64,000 nt of DNA. It comes from Rachycentron canadum (Eukaryota > Chordata > Actinopteri > Carangiformes > Rachycentridae). The notes under the pieces were generated by a model. That model made no database searches, was not told the DNA's origin, and saw only the letters and a list, made by a program, of their open reading frames with translations. The position numbers were made by a program, and so were the translations under genes. The stretch spans positions 15,647,315 to 15,711,314 of the forward strand of contig CM076656.1 in assembly GCA_038496675.1 (NCBI GenBank), in the 5' to 3' direction. Below are positions 1 through 12,765 of this stretch, in pieces. The stretch's first letter is position 1; each line of letters opens with the position of its first letter.

Positions 1-3000
1 GCAGCAGGAAGTGAATCTATTTAACCCAACACTTAAGTTTCCACTGACATTAGCCTGCATGTTGGTTGACCTCTTTTTTTTTTGTTTTTTTAGGAAATAT
101 ATTACCTGCCACAAAGTTAAATGAGGACAAAGACAGCATTGTGACAGCATTGTGAGCACTAACACTATGTTAACACTATGCACCATGTGATGAGGTTAAT
201 TCATACATACATTAAAGAATACAGTACATTGTAGTGTGTGCAACTGATCAATGTCAACTAAAATTGAACAGCCTTTATACAAAAAAAAAAGTCACTGACA
301 GCTGTGGACTCCTATTTATGACTCTGAGTCAATAACAGTAGTGGTGGTTGTGCGTGAGTCAAATTGTAATCATTAAAAACAGAGCTATATAAGGTTGACC
401 AAATACAACCCTGTCAGTGAGTGAAAAAGGTGCAGGGAAATGTCTTTATCTGTCAGTATCTGTGCTGTGTGTATGTGGGTGGGATGGTGAGACAGAGGGG
501 TTTTAAGTCACCGCTCCGCTCCTATGATCAGATGATTGAAACAAGCCCCGCCCAAGGCTGTTGACCTTATGTGTGTTGATTTTTTTTTTTTTGGTGTTGT
601 TTTTTTTTTCCATCATGGGGTCTCAGGCCAGAAACTGAAAAGCCACCACTGGTGTCTCACTTTCTGTCTGGATTACGTTATGCCAAGCTGTCTGCATGTC
701 CTACATCCCTGACATATCTGCTGGGCTGTGACTTTAATAGCACAGCTCTGAGCCTTTTTTCCTTGACCTTCTCACAGACTTGAAGCAGACACTGACTTTT
801 TGGCAAACCAAGTCTTTGGTTAACTTGCTGTTGAGAAGACCTTTGTTTTCAATATTAAATTCATTTGTAATGGTATGCTTCTGAGCCCAGGTGTTTTGTG
901 GACAGTATGAGCCTCCTTTGACACACACAGACATAAATCGGCTTCGCTTTTCACAGAGCACAGACAATTTAGACAACCTCTAAGCAGAAGTACATCCAAA
1001 TATTTTAAAAGCCCGTAACAGTGAACTTAAAGTCTTTGGTGTACAGAGCTGCTCACCAAAGATTTAGCAGTTTCACTGGCCACTAAGAGCTGCACTTAGG
1101 ATCTCTGCCAAGCCAACACTGATTCTAACAAACCTCTGGCTAAACTATTGCATCGCTTTGAAATTTTACATTTGTTCGTTCCTTGGACATAGGTTGACTA
1201 TGCTTGACAACCAAGCTGAAATTAAATTTTAATTTCATGGGGATATTCTGATAATCTATGAAAAATGAACTTTCAAACTATTTACACTTTTATAGCTACG
1301 GGGTCATAAGAAAATTATTGTGTCATCCTCATCTACCCAACAGACAGCCAAGTCTAGCCGATCCCAGACCAACTACTCTAGGCCAATCAAAGCGGTATAA
1401 CCCAGCCCAGCAACCTCCTGACAGGCAGGCCTTCATGCAGTGCCAAGTCTGAGTAAAACAAGCCAGGGACAGCTTGCTGCTTACAAGCCTCCTGGAATTT
1501 TCCAGTGTTTTCAGATGTTCTGGGACATAAAAGGATGCCATGTCAAGTGTCCCAGCAAGTGGGTGAATGACGGAGCCAGTTCAAAGAACTAGCTGTGTGT
1601 GTAGAAGAGCCTGGAGCTTATGCTGAGCCGACTACTTTTAAACACGCAGTACTGCCTGCAAAATAAATCTACCTGTCATAGGAGTCTTTTTCCCATGAAG
1701 AAGGACAAGCAGAATTAAATGTGTAACGTAGTACAAGTTAAGAAAATCCTAAGGGAGAGAGCCACCCCACACCCCCACAAAAAAAGACCAACAAGGGAAA
1801 TTTCAACTGCTGTGCATTTAGGGTGATTCTAAGAGGAAGTCACCCACAACTGGGTGCCTTGAGAATGTGTTGGCAGTCACAGAGGCACGTCTCAATAGTT
1901 TAAACCTACATCTTGAATAAGGAAACAAAATAACATACAAGTCCAATAAAACAAAATGAGCTTCTGAAGTGGATTTGCACAGTAAAAAAAGAAGACTCAC
2001 AGTGACAGTTACTGTGCGCATGCGTTTGTCTGTGTGTGTGTGTGTGAGAGAAACCAATCACATGTGTGAGCCTGCATCTACAGTGTTGAGAAATGTGGAT
2101 GTGAGGGGAGTGTTGACGCAAGATGACGTCTCAGTTGTGCAGAAATTTCAACACAGCATACCACACACACACACACACACACTTGCAACATGGGTAAATG
2201 CTTTCATTTGTAACAGTCACAATATAGAGAATAACCTGGAGAAACAGAAAATGAAAAATGAACATTTTGAGTGAAACAATACTTCTGTGTCAACTGGTCA
2301 CTACTGAAGTAGAAAATGTCATCTTTAGAGGACAAGACACACAATAGAGTTTAGATTGAAATTCAAAGTGAATGTGTCTGACAAGAGGCAGTGTTTTACC
2401 AAATTTTTACTTGCTCTGCGTGAGAGACCAACACATGATGCCAAGCTGTATGAAATCAAACATCTGAAATGCACATTTACATCTTCTCATTTTATCTAAA
2501 ATAAAATTTCGGTCATCTGCATGACACACACCCACATGTTCACCTGGCTGTGATCAGTAGGCCCCTGTCATGCTGTGACTCAGGATGAGGGGCTTGTTGC
2601 CCACACGTTTCAGATTGAGTTCTCAGCCAAGAATCAACTGGTAACTGGTATGAGAGTTTACACTGTTACAACAATGGGCAGAGTCTGGGACAACAGATTA
2701 GTACGACAAGTTAACTACACTTTCACCTCATGATACATGTGTGCTGGTTTTTAGCCAGTGAACACTCCCATGTTGAAAGAGAACTCAAACTTTTTACAGC
2801 GAATATTCACTGAATATATTAAGCATTAGTCCAATCTTATGGGACACAGTGACTGCAAAATCATTTCCATCACGCCAGTCAAGACATGCCATCCCATCAA
2901 GAAAAAAAGACCTTTTAAACCTTCTTGACAAATGTACTGTGTACCACAAATGCCTTTTATTACAGATGTAATAAACTTCAACAACTCAAAGATAATACAA

Positions 3001-3209
3001 CATACAACACAAAAAAACCACAAAAACAAAACTATAGCATCTCAATTGTGACCTACCCATTAAACCTAGAGTATGTAGAGGTAGATGTTTGCGGCCCTTG
3101 GCATGAATGCACACACTGAGCAAAAGGTTGCTGGAATATTACAGGACAATCGCTCATAGATACAGAGGCAAATCTTGGAGCCATGTAACACGCATCTCTT
3201 TCGACTACT

Positions 3210-3318
3210 GGAGTGTCCCACACAGCTTCGTGCAGACAAGAACAGCTTGCCAGCAGATTTGAACTCGGACCTTTGTGCTGTGAGATGACACTGCTAACTA
3301 CTGAGCTGCTATCCCACC
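3210..3318 (-). repeat. tRNA-derived SINE-like fragment
   Basis: Read on the minus strand, an A-box-like GCTCAGTAGTTAGC (3306-3293) is followed by CTCACAGCACAAAGGTCC and a B-box-like GAGTTCAAATC (3266-3256), then by GCTGTGTGGGAC. This is the arrangement of a tRNA-headed fish SINE that I recall as reading GTTAGCACTGTCGCCTCAC then GGGTTCGAATCC. The copy is diverged. The family name is uncertain. Confidence 0.5.
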
Positions 3319-4429
3319 ACTGATCCAGTACAAGAGGACCTGCAATAAATCTACCCCTTCCTTTTGTTTTTTTGGTTTTTTTTTTTTGAGTTGTACCAGT
3401 GCCAGTGAAGTGCTAATTCAGCTATGATCATTTTGTGGGCTGCATCTAGCAAAGTGTTTCTGATGAGAACGTACATACAGCCTTCATTGAAAAGCAGTTT
3501 ACCCTAGAATCTGCTTAAACACTCATTAGAATTAAGTATTTAACAATGTTTTTCAACTTAAAAAATGCTATGCTTTGAACTTGAGAGAAAAAAGGATGAC
3601 ACTAATGTAAAGAGTGAGAGAGAGAGAAAAATAGAACCTTTTCTACTTTCACTACAAGCGACTCCTGTTAAAAATAAATTATTAACAGTAAAACCAGGTA
3701 ATCCGTAACTCCTGACGTAACTCCTGCCATGAATCTTTTTTAAGGCCACGATAATTAACTAGAATATCATCTTGGTGTCTTTTTACCTTGCGCCATCCTG
3801 GAGTTACTCGACAGTTGCAATTCAAGTTACCGCTACCACTATGTGGCAGCTTTAACACAATGCTCTTCAGATAAGTTTACTTAATGTAGACGTGGTTAGA
3901 TATTGGTAAATATGCCAAGACATATGTGCAAGACATGAAAGGTGGCAGCCTTTTTTCCTCCTTCCAGCTTAGTAGCATAGGAAACTTGCACCCATCCGCT
4001 ATCCTCTCACTCATCAACCCCCCTCATGCTCTCACTCATCCTCACCATCATTGTTTATTCACTTCCCGTAAGCTGCACGAAGTCATGCTTGAGGTTTGTT
4101 GTAATATCAGGAAACTGACATGTGTCCACCGAGAGGCAGACCTGTCAGTCGGCCTAAAAGAACAGGTTCACAATTTTTCCAGCCTCTCTTAAAACCATAG
4201 TCCAGTATATTGCACATTAAAGTCTCTTGGAAGAAACTCACAAAGAAGTCTAATTGTCTGCAACTGTTGAAGCTTCATGCAAGCTTCAGATAAATGTTTA
4301 TTTTCTTGCCCCATCGCTGCACTGGAAACACATCAAGAAGGGATCTCTAAATGGCTGATATGAGCAGGAATCACAGCAAAATGTCTCACATGAGCACCTA
4401 GCCATTTCTTTGGGAGAGATTTTAAAAAC

Positions 4430-4492
4430 CATCCTTCTCTGTGCAGGATGAAGGATGGTTTTGTGGCATAAGATTTTGTGGCATAAGATGGT
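4430..4492 (+). repeat. Short hairpin next to a 15-bp tandem duplication
   Basis: AACCATCCTTC and its reverse complement GAAGGATGGTT are separated by about 12 bases (4428-4461). The right arm runs straight into two copies of TTTTGTGGCATAAGA. It may be a tiny transposon remnant or a replication-slippage product. Confidence 0.35.
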
Positions 4493-6107
4493 AAGTACAC
4501 AATGATAACAATATTGATATCTGGATATTAACTGTGATATTAAAGATGTTGCAGACAGGGACAAGGACAAGTCATCCAGCAGCTTGTCAAAAAGAAACTG
4601 GGCAAATGGGCCTAGAGTACGGGATCCTTTGTAGCCTGAGCTAATATTCAGTCATCTGTATCATTGGTACAGCCTAATAAGTTAATTATTGATTAGTTAT
4701 ATTAGATCCAAGATAAGACTACAAATTAACTGTACGTACACAGTTTGCTGTGTACGTTTTCCTCGTGTAATTAGAGAAAAAAATTGTGCAAAGTATGACC
4801 ACTGGTCATGTGATTTCTCACAATCTTTGAAAAATGCTGAGAAGGCAATATAAGATCATCAGTTTTTTCAGAAATTACGTGAAAACGGGCTCAGCAGGCC
4901 TTGCACTAATGATGTCATTAGATTGATGACAAGTTTACATCAACACTGTGTAGTCTAAATGTGCTACATGTTTTAAAAAAGAATGCAGTTCTATTTACAG
5001 TGAAATGCAACAATGGCCATATTTAATAGCCATCCACAACACAGACAACACAGAGTGCTGTTTAGCCTGACAAGATATCAGGTTCAAGCACTTACTGGAA
5101 GACAGCAAGGAGTGAGACAGACAATCATTTGTCATAGTTCCTGGCTGGGAGAGAGAGTCTCAATGGCGCACCGGGTGACTGACTTGCTCAATGGCTTGCC
5201 AGCACAAAAATTCACAGGCTGACAGGTCTGCTCTCAACATCGAGTCTAAATCCATAGACTGCGTTATCTTCTTTGACACTTCTCTTCTCAGTTAATCTAA
5301 CACTAACTTCTTCATAAACTGGATGAGTTATTTTAACAATATGAATTCCAGTGCAAGTCAAGCAGCTAAACAAAAAGAAAGTACAGAGAGAAGAAAGAAA
5401 TCATAGACCTGCCCTCATTATTGCTGTAATTACACGGAAGTGTTTTTAAAACTCATTCAAGGAAATCAAAGTTAAAAGAAAGTAGTAGATAATTAAGTTC
5501 TTACTGGTCTTATTTTTCAAATTTCTCAATAAGGAAAACAAAAAACTTTTCAATTACTGAACATGACATCACAAATAAAAAGTAGGTTTCAACAAAATAA
5601 GCACAAGCTTTCAAAACAGACTTGAATGTGATATGTGGCAAAAAGAAGCAAACAAACCTTGGGAAGGGGTCGTCCCAGCTGTGAATACAATTTAGTCCAG
5701 AACTGCATGAGAGACATGGGTCCAAACGCTGCAGTATGGGGGGTACCTTACACACAAACATATACTCCTGCTTCACCTTGAATCCCTGAATGCGACAGCC
5801 TCTTCCATGTGTTGGTCAAAGTGTTGGTATTCACCTCACAGCTGGTGCACTTCAGCCCAACAGTGGACTCTACCTAGCCCTTTGCCAGTTCCTCAGCACA
5901 CACATCTGCCTCTACCGCAGGTACTCTCTGGGCAATGAGCTCACACATACAAACTCTGTTGCTCTCACAAACAGAGACAAGGGCAAGTCTAAAACATGCT
6001 TCCTAGTTCCGTGGGACAGTCAGGTATTTGCATAGAGGGCTTAGTCATAGTGTTTGAGGACTAGTTCCTCAGAGCTCAAAAAGGTGGTTGGAGAGTGAGT
6101 GAGAGAG

Positions 6108-6165
6108 CAGAGGAGGGGTGGGGAGGGGAGAGGTGGGGAGAAGAGGGAGGGAGGAGGGGAGGAGC
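6108..6165 (+). repeat. G-rich homopurine block
   Basis: AGAGGAGGGGTGGGGAGGGG, then AGAGGTGGGGAGAAGAGGG and AGGGAGGAGGGGAGG: more than four runs of at least three G within 58 bases, almost all purine. It is prone to quadruplex or triplex structure. Confidence 0.8.
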
Positions 6166-7254
6166 TTTCAGGAAATGATGCTTTTGTTGGTAAGTGACTA
6201 GAGTTACTGGCAGTCGGGCCCATTTTACTGTACATGGTGTAACTCAACCGCATTTGTAGTGTAAACAGTTTTGTGCTCTGGACCTTGCCGCTCCTCACAC
6301 CCCACTGCTTACTGCTGTGTTTAATGGGCCTGGGCCACTATTTAATGATCATTATATTTAGAGATCAACTCCCTGCCTGGCTGCCTGTCCTATTTCATAC
6401 TCTGCTCCTTGTCTTGCTATTAATCTGCACAGGCTCAATTTCAAGACTGCTATTCTCGTAATGATTACTGATTAATGTGATGATCTACAGCTGAGAGGTG
6501 TACAAGCTCATAAGAAGAAAGAAAAGAAGTTGTCTAGTTAATTGGGGAGGCGAGTCTTTTCTCTGATCACAGCAGACTTGCGCTGTCAGTCAGCCTGTCA
6601 AAACATTCGCTTGTTAATTCAGCTCTGCTGTGTTAATCGGCACTGAGAGAGTGTTCACATGCTCCTCCAATAAATGTTACGTGTAAAATATCAGAGACAG
6701 CTGACAATAACAAAGAGATAGCCAAAGTGGCCAGAAGTGTTTTAACAGTTCAAGTGAAAGCTGCAAATATGCCTATTTGCAGGGTCTTTCAGGCATCAGC
6801 CAGTACTTTTGTCTGTGCACATCACACACAAATATCACAGAATCACAGATGGCTTACTGGAACTATGGACATGATAGTTTAAAAAAAAAATAAATAAATA
6901 GCATTCTGGGAATCTGATGGCAAAAGGGTTACTCTACAGTCCAAGATGGTGATCAAGGGCAGTGTTTGTTTGTTTTTGTTTATTTTTTTGATTAAAAAAA
7001 AAAAAAAAAAGTTCACCAGCCACAAATTAGGAAATTTGTTGTATTTAAAAACAAAAATAATGCGATTTATTTCCCTCGTGGGTGGAATAGATAGAGGGCT
7101 CCATTTGCACTCCCAGCTTCCAGGAATAATGATATCAAGCAAACATGGTGAGGTACTGTAATGTCCATCTCCGCTGGACTGAAGGGGAGTCAGACTGTCA
7201 GAGACGTTGTGGCGCCTGTTCATGGTGTCATCATTTGAGTGGGAATCCTCTGAA

Positions 7255-7256
<2 letters not shown>

Positions 7257-7305
<49 letters not shown>

Positions 7306-7332
7306 TGCGTGCGTGCGTGCTTGCTTGCGTGC
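7257..7332 (+). repeat. (GT)n microsatellite grading into GCGTGC/TTGC repeats
   Basis: An almost pure GT tract of about 44 bases is followed by GCGCGTGCGTGCGTGCGTGC and two TTGC units. It alternates purine and pyrimidine, so it is Z-DNA prone. Confidence 0.95.
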
Positions 7333-10081
7333 CTCTGTGGGACATAGAGGGTTACTGGGGAATTATGAATTATTAATGAGCTTTTGCCAAATACTCAAAC
7401 TCTCAAACGCACACCTCATTGCATCACAGCCTAAAGAAAGAAGGTTCCATCCCTCATGTCTCATCATGACTTCACTGCCAACACACAATGCAATAAACAA
7501 ATTAGCACATTAATATGAAGTGTTGGTCATATACAAATCTTTACTGCGGTTCAAAAACATTGTGACATTTCGTGCTTGATTGTGGCCACAGACCAGCAGA
7601 ACTTTTTTTATTGCTTAAATTTTACTTAAATAATATTCATATTCGGATTTTGATTCCAGTTCTCTGTGATCTTAAGTTCCAATTTGACTTCAACTGGACA
7701 AGCTATTAGTTTACACTGGGGTGTTACAATATATAAAATACCTGTACCATGCTGCAGGAAATGCTTTTAGGGAAACCGTTGCATGAAATGGTTTTTTTGC
7801 ACAGTATTTGTGCTTTTCTATATCACTAATAGCTTTTCCATGAGCTGATATGTTGTACATACAATATATGGAGACTGACAATGTAAATAAAAGTACAGTA
7901 GGTCTTTTTTTTTTTTAGGAAATATAATGTACATTTTCTAACCAATGATCAGTTCTCAAAATGCAGGATAGGTGGTGGTGGGACCATTCAAAGCTAAAAT
8001 AACACCAGATAACATCAGGTTGTACATGCACCTATTAACAACCTTTATATTAACCTTTAACTTCCTCTTTAAACTAGGCCGTCCAAATGACTGTTAGTGT
8101 GCGTCTTATAAGGAAATAACTGAAAAAAAAAACAACTGATTGATATCATAATTTGCTTGTTGGAAGAAATAAGTCAAGAAAAACAGGACCTCTGTGCCAG
8201 TAAAATAAAACCAGGCAGAACACATTTAACTTTCTCTTTTTACATTTTCCTTCAAATACCTTTAATATAAAATAAATAATAAATAATTCGTTATTTATTT
8301 TAAGTAAATGCACACATTAGTGGAATCAGTCGATCTTAGCATTTTCCAAGCCAGTTTGAGACTAAATGTGGTATAGATAGGTTTAGGTTTTTCTTTCCCA
8401 CATGGGTGCTCAGGGATTTTTCTTCCACAAAGGCACTGACCTTTAATCTCCAGCTGGTCTATGGGTGTTGTGGAGGAGCTAACCATTGCTGGAGAAGCAT
8501 TCAGAATTTTTGGGTATGATGCATTTAGCAAATAAAGGGATTCTAATTTTACATGCAGCAAGACTGAAAGGAGCTGCAAAAGCAGACTTGATGCACACAA
8601 ACGCTTACTAGAAGTGCACAGAAAAGCACCTGTGTGTAATAGTAAGAAAAACTACACTGAGATAGAGTGGGTACGTAGCAAGACACAGGCTGTGAATAAT
8701 AAACATGCCTTACAGTGTGTACATGTGCATGTACTGTGTAGGTGCATACCTGGGGTATATAGGTGTATTAATGTATGTTCTTGCAGAGTGGTTAGTGAAG
8801 CAGCTCTGGCTTTTTCCTGCCTTCCAGTAAGTCTTGTTTTCATTCTGACACTACAAAAAGCCTCACTTCCTTTACATCCACAACTGACCCAGGTGTGCAC
8901 ATGTAACTGCAGCAAAGTGTGCAATTCTTTTAGTTTAAAGATTCAGCTACTTTTATAGCACAGTACTAGTGCTTTGTTGATGGTACTGGTAGCATTATGT
9001 CCAGGTTACAGCTCTTTTTACTACTGGTCATTTGTCCAGCGAGATAATACCTGCCATTAGTTCCTGTACAGACTTGATACAGATTAGCAAATGTGATGCT
9101 GCCTAAGTTTTGTTTTGTCAAAGCTTGTGTTCATTGTTTTTTTTAATTTTTTTTGCTCAAACTGAATGTTTTGATCATGTTTGCTTCATTTTAATGGTTC
9201 TTTGTTTGCTGAGCAAGAGTTTAAAGTGTATCTGTCTGAGGAAGTTTCCTGGAAATGACTAATGACAAATCCATGCCTGTAGTTAGAAAATATGAATTAA
9301 TTACTTATATTATGAGAGATTTGATGCATCATTAGAAAAAATGGTTTTGGTTGAAATTTCTAATATAATGTAACTGGGACATTTTCTGGCACCATTGAAG
9401 CCCAGTTCTATTGTCCGTATCAAATAAATGTTATTAAAAAAAGTGAGACATCCGTTTCATCCACATCACTGCACAATGCTCATGTATTCTATTTCAGTTG
9501 TTAGCTAATGACGTATTATAATTGACTGACAAGCTGAGGGATATCGAGTCTCAAAGCGAAGTCTATTAAATCTAATACAAACAAACATTTGGCTCTTGTT
9601 TTCAAGATACAAGCAATCTGGAGATAGACATCCTGTCCACATGCTGCAACAGCGTGTGTCCGTATGATATGAGGATATTCCAGCAGAGCTCTGGTGAACT
9701 GCATAAGCAAACTATAAAACACTGTGGAAAGCCATGCAAACCAAAGTGACTCTACAGCTTGAACTCAAACAGAGAACTGGCTGAGGTTAACATGGAAGTC
9801 CAGTGACAAACAATCGACCACATAAAAACAACATCCTCTGTACGATCATGGTTCGAGAGAAAACAAGAAATCCTGCTTTCTGATTGTGGACATACTGAGG
9901 AAAAAACAGGCATGGTCGCCATGCGATGGTGACGGAGGGGGACTGAAGGATGAAAAAGGGTGCTGAATATGAGGTGGTGTATTAGTCACGATGACCCCGT
10001 GAGTTACATTTTTTCTGCATGCCTCACATGGCAGGGAGTGTCCAAAACCAGAAAGAACAGCTGAGAAAGCGCAACACACAT

Positions 10082-10118
10082 CCCTCTCTCTCTCCCTTTC
10101 CCTCTCCCTCTCTCCACA
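10082..10118 (+). repeat. (CT)n-rich pyrimidine tract
   Basis: A continuous CT/CCCT tract interrupted by short C runs. On the minus strand it reads as a GA-rich purine tract. Confidence 0.85.
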
Positions 10119-11344
10119 GGCAACACAACATTCCACATCTCCAGTGCCAGGAAACCATACTTGCACTAATCATTAATGTGCTAATTTAAACCAAACCACA
10201 CATTAATGACAGCTGTTGCATCATACTTTTCTAAATCTGTGCACAGATGATTAGGACTGACATGTACCACATAATCATGAAACCTTGCAATTGTCTGTAA
10301 GGAGGAGAGCCTTTGCCAGATGGGCTAACACAGGCAGATGGAAAACTAGGGAAACCCCATGTGAATCACAAAGTCTATGCCAGCACATCTACACATGTGA
10401 TGACATCACTTTCTTGAGTATGAAAGGCACCATGTATTGTTTGTTCATGAACACCATCCTCCCCCATTTTTGTTTTTTTCCACAGAATCATAACACTCAT
10501 TTACACACCTGAACGCAAACATGAAGTGAAACTCTTGTGTAATTTTTTTTGTCTACTTCTCTTTAGTATTGGTTAACATGGATTTGGTGTGCAACAAAAG
10601 TATATAAAAAAAGTCTAATACAGCTTTAAAACGTACATCAAAAGCTTATTAAATGAAAAAAAAAAAATCAAACGGCACCTGGAACTGTTCTATGACTTTT
10701 AACTGAAGTGGCTATTTATTAGTAAAACAGTCCTCTGACAGCCACATAATAATGTACACCTGTAAGGACCTAACTTAATTTGGCAAAACCTTGCTTAATA
10801 TCAACTTTAATAAAATTCAAAATGTAACCTTGAGCTTTTATTACTCTGACAAGTTACGAAGCATATGTGTGCAATAATCAACACACACCATCTGTGCAAT
10901 ACATATGATATGCTGCTAGCATTTTTTTTTTTTCTGAAATATCCAACTCCCCCCCCCCCTTATTTGTACCGTCTACTTTGCTGTTGTGATACTGACATTT
11001 CTCCACTGTGGAATTATCTTATTTTATTTTAAATTCTACAAGAAACAAAATAATCTACTTTTCTATTAGAATTAATGGAATGTACAATTTATTATTACAT
11101 TCAAGTCTTGTGGACGCTGCATTTGATGCGTGCAAAAATAAAATAACCTGCATGAAAAGTGATCATTGTAATGTTTGCTCATGCTTGTTCTGTGTTCGAT
11201 GGGCTTCATTAGTCAGCAATGTGAATAAGTGGATTCATTTATAGAAAATAAACAAAGAACTGATTTAGTATAAGTGTGTAATGTTATACTGCAGGATGCC
11301 ATTTCATTTTCTATTTCGGCTTAAAAGGGTCGACTTACCCTAAG

Positions 11345-11426
11345 TACAGTGTGGTCCAAAAGTCTGAGAGCACTTTCCTGTTCAAGTAAACCGAAAAGTG
11401 CTCTCAGACTTTGAGACCCCACTGTA
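11345..11426. mobile_element. Miniature inverted-repeat element (mariner-type MITE), about 80 bp
   Basis: The left arm TACAGTGTGGTCCAAAAG then TCTGAGAGCACTTT is answered by the right arm, AAAGTGCTCTCAGA then CTTTGAGACCCCACTGTA. The arms pair over about 33 bp with a loop of about 14 bases. The element is flanked by TA on both sides, the target of Tc1/mariner transposases. It has no coding capacity, so it is a nonautonomous element. Confidence 0.7.
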
Positions 11427-12765
11427 CAAGAGGACATGTTTTTCACTTAAACCTTGTGGTATCTAGCTACACAGACAGCAGTGGTTTCTGCTCAATACTG
11501 GGATTGAGATATTGGTCTCAGAGATGCTAATCAAATGGAATTTTATTTGTGGTTCTCAAAGCACTTACAACTAAACAGGGACTTGTCTTTCCAGAAGCAA
11601 TATCTAGGTTATATTGGATAATTTACAGAACTCACTGTCAACACTTGTCACAACTTTTATCAGTGTGTTTACTTGAAACTCACTCCTACTCTTTGAACAA
11701 GCAATTGAAACAAGAATTTGAATTTGTGGAGACATAAAATCCAAATCAACATCAGTTAAATATATAAAAAGAAAATTCGATTATGAAGTGAAAGGCTTAA
11801 AATGCATGTTCAAGGATGATTGCTGTCACATTTCACCCTATAGTTTATTATTTAGTGCTTTGGCATTATGTTGAACCTAGAAAAAAAGAAACCCTGTTTG
11901 CTATGCGTTTTTACACTTCAGACAGGCTAATCATGCGGGAGATATTCCCAGTCCGCCTGGTAACCCATGACTGCCCTTCTTTAAAACTCATCATCAGAGC
12001 ATATTGTGTTTTAATATAATTCCATAATAGCACTCATCAGCTCAGACCAAATAGGCTCCAGATTAGAAACTCACTGGTCTGTGTCATTACAATTTGCTCC
12101 TATTCATACAATGCTAACCATAAGGACACGGCTGGATGGGCACAAAAGTGCACAGAAATAGAAAATGCAAATGATAGATAGAAACTTTCTGAAATGGTGG
12201 GGTAAATATGTGAGTGAGTAGGAGACTGCACATTTCCTTCACTGCCTATGTGTAAGTATTTCCTATCCAGAAATTAGTTTCCTATTCTTGCAGTTGTATC
12301 CACAGAGAGAGGAAGACACTGAGTGATTAACAAACACTTAAAAACACTTTTAAAGAACAAATTTACATCCTCAAAATGTATCTCACTTTGAGAAGTCAAT
12401 CAATCAGCCAGACTGAATGTGGCACTGGTTTCTGAGGATGCAATGTGGAAGTGTAGAAGAATTACAATGTTAAATTACAGTGTCTTATTAATGACATGCC
12501 TTGACAGGAACGGGGCAGGTACTGCTGCAGTCGTCTAGACAACACAAGGCTTTAATCAGGCTGCTCTATGGTAAATTAAGCTGAGCTGAATACACACAGA
12601 AGATGAGATGAAAGAAGTGGGTGGGAGCCATGGTAAATTGTGTCTGAGTAGCTATGAGTGTTTTCATATTGGCTCTTGTAGGCATTACATTGTGTGTTTA
12701 TGTGCGTGTGCGTATAATGTAAATACAAACAATTCCAACATTTACAGCCGACATACAAAACCAAC

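Larger units (their letters stand above)
1..12765. other. No coding exon recognised; presumed intron of the minus-strand gene
   Basis: I found no segment with convincing coding sequence plus splice sites on either strand. The stretch holds a SINE-like fragment (3210-3318), microsatellites at 2163-2182 and 7257-7332, a G-rich purine block (6108-6165), a hairpin MITE (11345-11426), a CT tract (10082-10118) and several A or T homopolymers. Blocks rich in TAAT cores (6285-6680) may be conserved noncoding DNA. If the minus-strand model is right, all of this is intronic. Confidence 0.5.

Noticed and set aside
5676..5720. Exon-like minus-strand segment after CTCATGCAG
   Set aside because: A 45-base open stretch with a weak GTTTGT donor; too short and not recognisable, so chance is more likely.
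7145..7513. 122-codon plus-strand frame
   Set aside because: It is kept open by a GT microsatellite that translates as VCVCVC; no splice context or protein similarity.
9846..10166. Minus-strand frame with a Ser/Pro-rich segment
   Set aside because: Considered as a further exon of the unidentified gene, but no acceptor/donor pair keeps phase 0, and part of it is a translated GA repeat.
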